Shown here piece by piece: positions 32,452 to 34,343 of a DNA stretch of 34,343 nt (position 1 is its first letter; each line of letters opens with the position of its first letter). This stretch comes from Bacteroidales bacterium (GTDB taxonomy: Bacteria > Bacteroidota > Bacteroidia > Bacteroidales > UBA10428). The stretch lies in NCBI GenBank assembly GCA_016931575.1, contig JAFGEO010000012.1, positions 1-34,343 on the forward strand, written 5' to 3'. A program made the position numbers and the translations under genes. The notes under the pieces are model-generated. The model was not told the DNA's origin and searched no databases. It saw only the letters and a program-made list of their open reading frames with translations.

Positions 32452-33516
32452 ATGAAACCGGATTATTCTATTCTGCAATGCCCCATTACTAAGGAAGGTC
32501 TTCTCAAACTCAGTAGCGAAGAGGTTCATGCAACACTTAAAAAGTACGATACTTCATTTCTTCAATTTGATAATATTAAAGAAGGTTTCACCAATGAAAG
32601 CCGGACTTATTTCTATCCCATTTTCGAGGATATAATCCTTTTATTACCCGTATACGCCCTATATATTGGAAATGAAACCGATCAACGAGAAAAAATGGTA
32701 TTTGACAAGAATAGGGTTTTTGAATACTACAATCAGATAAATTACGACACAAAAAACAGCCTGAAGATCTATGAAGATTCACCCAAATGGGTTGATTTCA
32801 GAGAGGTATCCGATGCATATATCCGAAATTCATTTACAAAGGCAAAAAAATACCTTGACAAAGGAAAATATCTACTTGATATTGCTTCGGGGCCCATCGG
32901 CTTAGAAGAGTATGTAGGTCTTTCAGATAATTATGAGGTCCGTATCTGTGCTGATATTTCGGTCAACGCCCTCATTCAGGCAAAGTATAATTATCAGCAC
33001 AGAGAGGGAATGTATCTATGCTGTGATATCACAAATATCCCTATTAAAGAAAATGCCTGTGATGGTGTGTTGTGTCAGCATACCCTTTATCACATACCAA
33101 AAAATGAACAAAAGACAGCGGTTCACGAGATGTACAGGGTAACCAAAAGCCAGGGGAAAGTGGCAATCGTATATAGTCTCTTTTATAATAGCTGGTTGAT
33201 GAACATTTCTCTGTTACCATTACAATTATACAGGATCGCCAGACATTTTGCAGGCAAAGCGTATGTTAGACTATTTAAAAGTAAGCCAAGATTATATTTT
33301 TTCCCACACAGCCTTTGGTGGTTCAGACGCAATTTCAAAGACTACAATATGGAGATCTTCTGCTGGAGAACTGTGAACAAATATTTTCTGAATGTTTACA
33401 TCCATAAGTGGTTCTTTGGAAAGAAAATTCTGTCCTGGTTAATGAAAGTGGAAGATAAACATCCGAAAACACTGGCTAAATTTGGTGATTATCCCATCAT
33501 TGTCATTACGAAGTAG
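32452..33516 (+). CDS. Class I SAM-dependent methyltransferase with Trm112-like N-terminus
   Basis: A 354-residue cytoplasmic protein; the start at 32452 (MKPDYSILQCPITKEGLLKL) is preferred because the open frame before it lacks domain features and contains a likely promoter. The first ~60 residues resemble a Trm112p/zinc-ribbon-like segment (LQCPITKEGLLKL) without the usual second cysteine. The methyltransferase core (about 130-260) has a relaxed glycine motif I (YLLDIASGPIGLEEY), an acidic motif II (ICADISVNALIQAK), motif IV (CDITNIPIKENACDGVLCQH) and HEMYRVTKSQGKVAIV. Such Methyltransf_11 proteins are frequent in surface-polysaccharide and lipid modification clusters; the acceptor is unknown. 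Codon use is more AT-rich than in the genes before 32223, and an IS21-type remnant lies downstream, so this end of the window may be a different, partly decayed genomic segment. Confidence 0.75.
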   Translation: MKPDYSILQCPITKEGLLKLSSEEVHATLKKYDTSFLQFDNIKEGFTNESRTYFYPIFEDIILLLPVYALYIGNETDQREKMVFDKNRVFEYYNQINYDTKNSLKIYEDSPKWVDFREVSDAYIRNSFTKAKKYLDKGKYLLDIASGPIGLEEYVGLSDNYEVRICADISVNALIQAKYNYQHREGMYLCCDITNIPIKENACDGVLCQHTLYHIPKNEQKTAVHEMYRVTKSQGKVAIVYSLFYNSWLMNISLLPLQLYRIARHFAGKAYVRLFKSKPRLYFFPHSLWWFRRNFKDYNMEIFCWRTVNKYFLNVYIHKWFFGKKILSWLMKVEDKHPKTLAKFGDYPIIVITK

Positions 33517-33543
33517 ATCCAGGTTTGCCTTTTAAAATATACG

Positions 33544-33577
33544 TCAGGATAGTCGTCAATGAGATTATTTATCCTGA
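33544..33577. repeat. Inverted repeat after the methyltransferase gene
   Basis: TCAGGATA (33544-33551) and TATCCTGA (33570-33577) are perfect 8-bp arms with an 18-nt loop, 28 bp after the stop. It lacks a T-tract, so it is at best a weak terminator or a processing hairpin. Confidence 0.5.
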
Positions 33578-33589
33578 AGTATCTGCTGA

Positions 33590-33615
33590 TTTCCAAAATA
33601 TTTCTATTTTGGAAA
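33590..33615. repeat. Perfect 11-bp-arm hairpin abutting the start of the truncated gene
   Basis: TTTCCAAAATA (33590-33600) and TATTTTGGAAA (33605-33615) flank a TTTC loop and end one base before the ATG at 33617. It has no T-tract on either side, so it is not a standard terminator. In RNA it would cover the ribosome-loading region of the downstream gene. Confidence 0.75.
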
Positions 33616-33616
33616 C

Positions 33617-33802
33617 ATGATTCAGTATAAAGAAATGACCTTTGGTAATCTGGATGCATTTATTCATTCAGACCTATTCAAATCATTTTCTTTTTTGCCC
33701 ATCAATCCTTTTCGGTCGTTAACACATGCAAATAATCCCAGAAGCAAAGGAGTTGAATCAGCATTATTCCTGGCTATGGATGGTGAAATCCTAATTGGAT
33801 AA
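33617..33802 (+). pseudogene. 5' fragment of a GNAT/acyltransferase-like gene
   Basis: Sixty-one codons (MIQYKEMTFGNLDAFIHSDLF ... LFLAMDGEILIG, then stop) look like the N-terminus of an acetyltransferase-like protein; LFLAMDGEILIG is the usual 'I have activity X, it is useful to (L)xGY' strand of GNAT enzymes, which would continue with tyrosine exactly where the frame stops at TAA (33800). The point of truncation coincides, within a few bases, with the end of the IS21-type istA similarity on the other strand, so the rest of the gene was apparently lost through the insertion and a later deletion. With the methyltransferase upstream it may be the relic of a polysaccharide or lipid modification cluster. 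The family call is a judgement from pattern; the truncation itself is clear only if that call holds. Confidence 0.5.
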
Positions 33803-33952
33803 ATCGGAACGCATGTACTCTGCAAGGTACTCTCCGACACTAGTTATGATAACGCCAGCAGCCCCTGCAATCTGGCGTATGCAAAATTTCAATTCCTGGC
33901 TGAGTCGTAATATCTCTCTTATTTTTTCCACGTTTGTTCTTTTTACTGGCAT
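33797..33952 (-). pseudogene. istA (fragment): IS21-family transposase IstA, N-terminal fragment
   Basis: On the minus strand from the ATG at 33952 the frame reads MPVKRTNVEKIREILRLSQE, then a helix-turn-helix segment RQIAGAAGVIITSVGEYLAE and DLSN before a stop. This follows the opening of IS21-family IstA proteins (KR..M.KIREILRL...LS.RQIA...GVS..TVGEYL...GLS). A normal IstA has about 500 residues, so only the DNA-binding N-terminus remains; no IstB helper gene is present. The gene cannot support transposition. Upstream (higher coordinates) lies the expected IS21-type terminal repeat array. Confidence 0.65.
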
Positions 33953-34026
33953 TTGTTTTCTCTTGTTGGTTAATAACGCCAACAGAGATAATGGATATTC
34001 CGTGGAAAATGAAGGATGTAGGTAGG

Positions 34027-34095
34027 TTTCCGCTTTCGACAATAATCGGTGTCCGCGTTCAGCAGGAATGAGTGTCCGTTTTGGGCAAGAATATG
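34027..34095. repeat. Three tandem 23-bp repeats, IS21-type end
   Basis: Units begin at 34027, 34050 and 34073 with an exact 23-bp period. The common pattern is TGTCCGCTTT, two variable bases, GCAAGAAT, and a final G; neighbouring units share 15-16 of 23 bases. IS21-family ends carry such repeats as transposase-binding sites. Confidence 0.7.
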
Positions 34096-34097
34096 CA

Positions 34098-34343
34098 CTT
34101 ATTTAAGGAACAAAAAGTGTAAACACTGAAAATATGCCTTTGACGGATGGGAAAATTTAAGCACCCTATACGATCCTTAAACCCAATTAATGCTTATATT
34201 TATTTTGCTGAAACGGGTTTATGCACAACTTGTCCCGCCCTCCAGACGGGAGACTCCCGTTGTGTAAAATGCCTAAACTATGGGACACACTAGGAGAGTA
34301 GAAAACTATAGTTCACGCACTGCTAATTATACTTGCATGTGCA
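34098..34343. other. Terminal stretch with a multi-stem palindrome
   Basis: Beyond the IS tip the sequence is AT-rich and gene-free up to about 34279. At 34224-34264 outer arms CACAAC/GTTGTG enclose TCCCG/CGGGA, and ACGGGAG-A-CTCCCGT forms an alternative stem. This could be another element end or a small structured RNA; nothing identifies it further. Confidence 0.4.
34280..34343 (+). CDS. Possible start of an LCM-type SAM methyltransferase, cut by window end
   Basis: From ATG at 34280 the frame stays open for 21 codons to the window edge (MGHTRRVENYSSRTANYTCM). The SRTANYTCM segment resembles the SRTAxxxAxxRA start of leucine-carboxyl-methyltransferase-like proteins. With so few codons the call is weak; the frame could equally be chance. 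Confidence 0.3.
   Translation, partial: MGHTRRVENYSSRTANYTCMC

Larger units (their letters stand above)
33797..34097 (-). mobile_element. IS21-type insertion sequence remnant, left end
   Basis: About 300 bp: the istA N-terminal fragment preceded on its 5' side by three 23-bp degenerate tandem repeats (34027-34095), as is typical for multi-repeat ends of IS21 elements. Read on the minus strand, a plausible outer tip is TGCATATTCTTG starting at 34097. The right end, most of istA and all of istB are missing, so the element is dead and its insertion was followed by a deletion or rearrangement. Confidence 0.6.

Noticed and set aside
33795-34025. Plus-strand 76-codon open frame with a hydrophobic segment
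   Set aside because: It runs opposite to the istA fragment and across the IS repeat array; the minus-strand reading explains the sequence better.
34027-34095. Short CRISPR-like array
   Set aside because: The 23-bp units are contiguous without spacers, are degenerate, and adjoin an istA fragment, so they are an IS end.

Overview
The window looks like a chromosomal segment of a free-living, polysaccharide-degrading member of the Bacteroidota (probably Bacteroidia, Marinilabiliales/Prolixibacteraceae-like; the rank is inference). The evidence is a SusC/SusD pair, a hybrid two-component sensor (HTCS), several large secreted proteins with type IX secretion (T9SS) C-terminal sorting domains, and a general lack of Shine-Dalgarno sequences. 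No rRNA, tRNA or CRISPR array was recognised.

Layout. (1) 1-557: 3' end of a LamG-like T9SS cargo protein, closed by a strong terminator. (2) 675-7200, plus strand: S9 prolyl-oligopeptidase-type peptidase, a HExxH metallopeptidase lipoprotein, a second small lipoprotein, and a GH127/GH146-type (DUF1680) beta-L-arabinofuranosidase, then a terminator. (3) 7390-11625: a full HTCS regulator. (4) 11626-12292: gene-free, with a dense cluster of hairpins resembling a REP/BIME element. (5) 12293-17466, plus strand: a CotH-kinase/lamin-tail T9SS protein, a standalone LytTR regulator and an M24B (Xaa-Pro) aminopeptidase. (6) 24261-17639, minus strand: a large multidomain HExxH metallopeptidase followed by a HypBA1-type GH127 enzyme; both carry the same discoidin-like module and a T9SS domain. 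(7) 25431-24427, minus strand: a DUF1349/LamG-like T9SS protein. (8) 30673-26035, minus strand: SusC and SusD. (9) 31150-32223, plus strand: a second M24B peptidase. (10) 32452-34343: a SAM methyltransferase, a truncated acetyltransferase-like gene cut by an IS21-type remnant, and possibly the first codons of another methyltransferase.

Working model (inference). Two separate operons each pair a DUF1680 beta-L-arabinofuranosidase with a HExxH metallopeptidase. A post-proline type S9 peptidase and two Xaa-Pro type M24B peptidases lie in the same window. The characterised GH127 enzyme HypBA1 removes beta-L-arabinofuranose from hydroxyproline-linked oligosaccharides of plant extensin-type proteins. 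The window may therefore encode a utilisation locus for arabinosylated, (hydroxy)proline-rich glycoproteins of plants or green algae: surface proteases open the protein, the two arabinofuranosidases strip the glycans, SusC/D import fragments, and proline-specific peptidases finish the peptides. A shared upstream sequence block suggests that susCD and the DUF1349-like gene are co-regulated.
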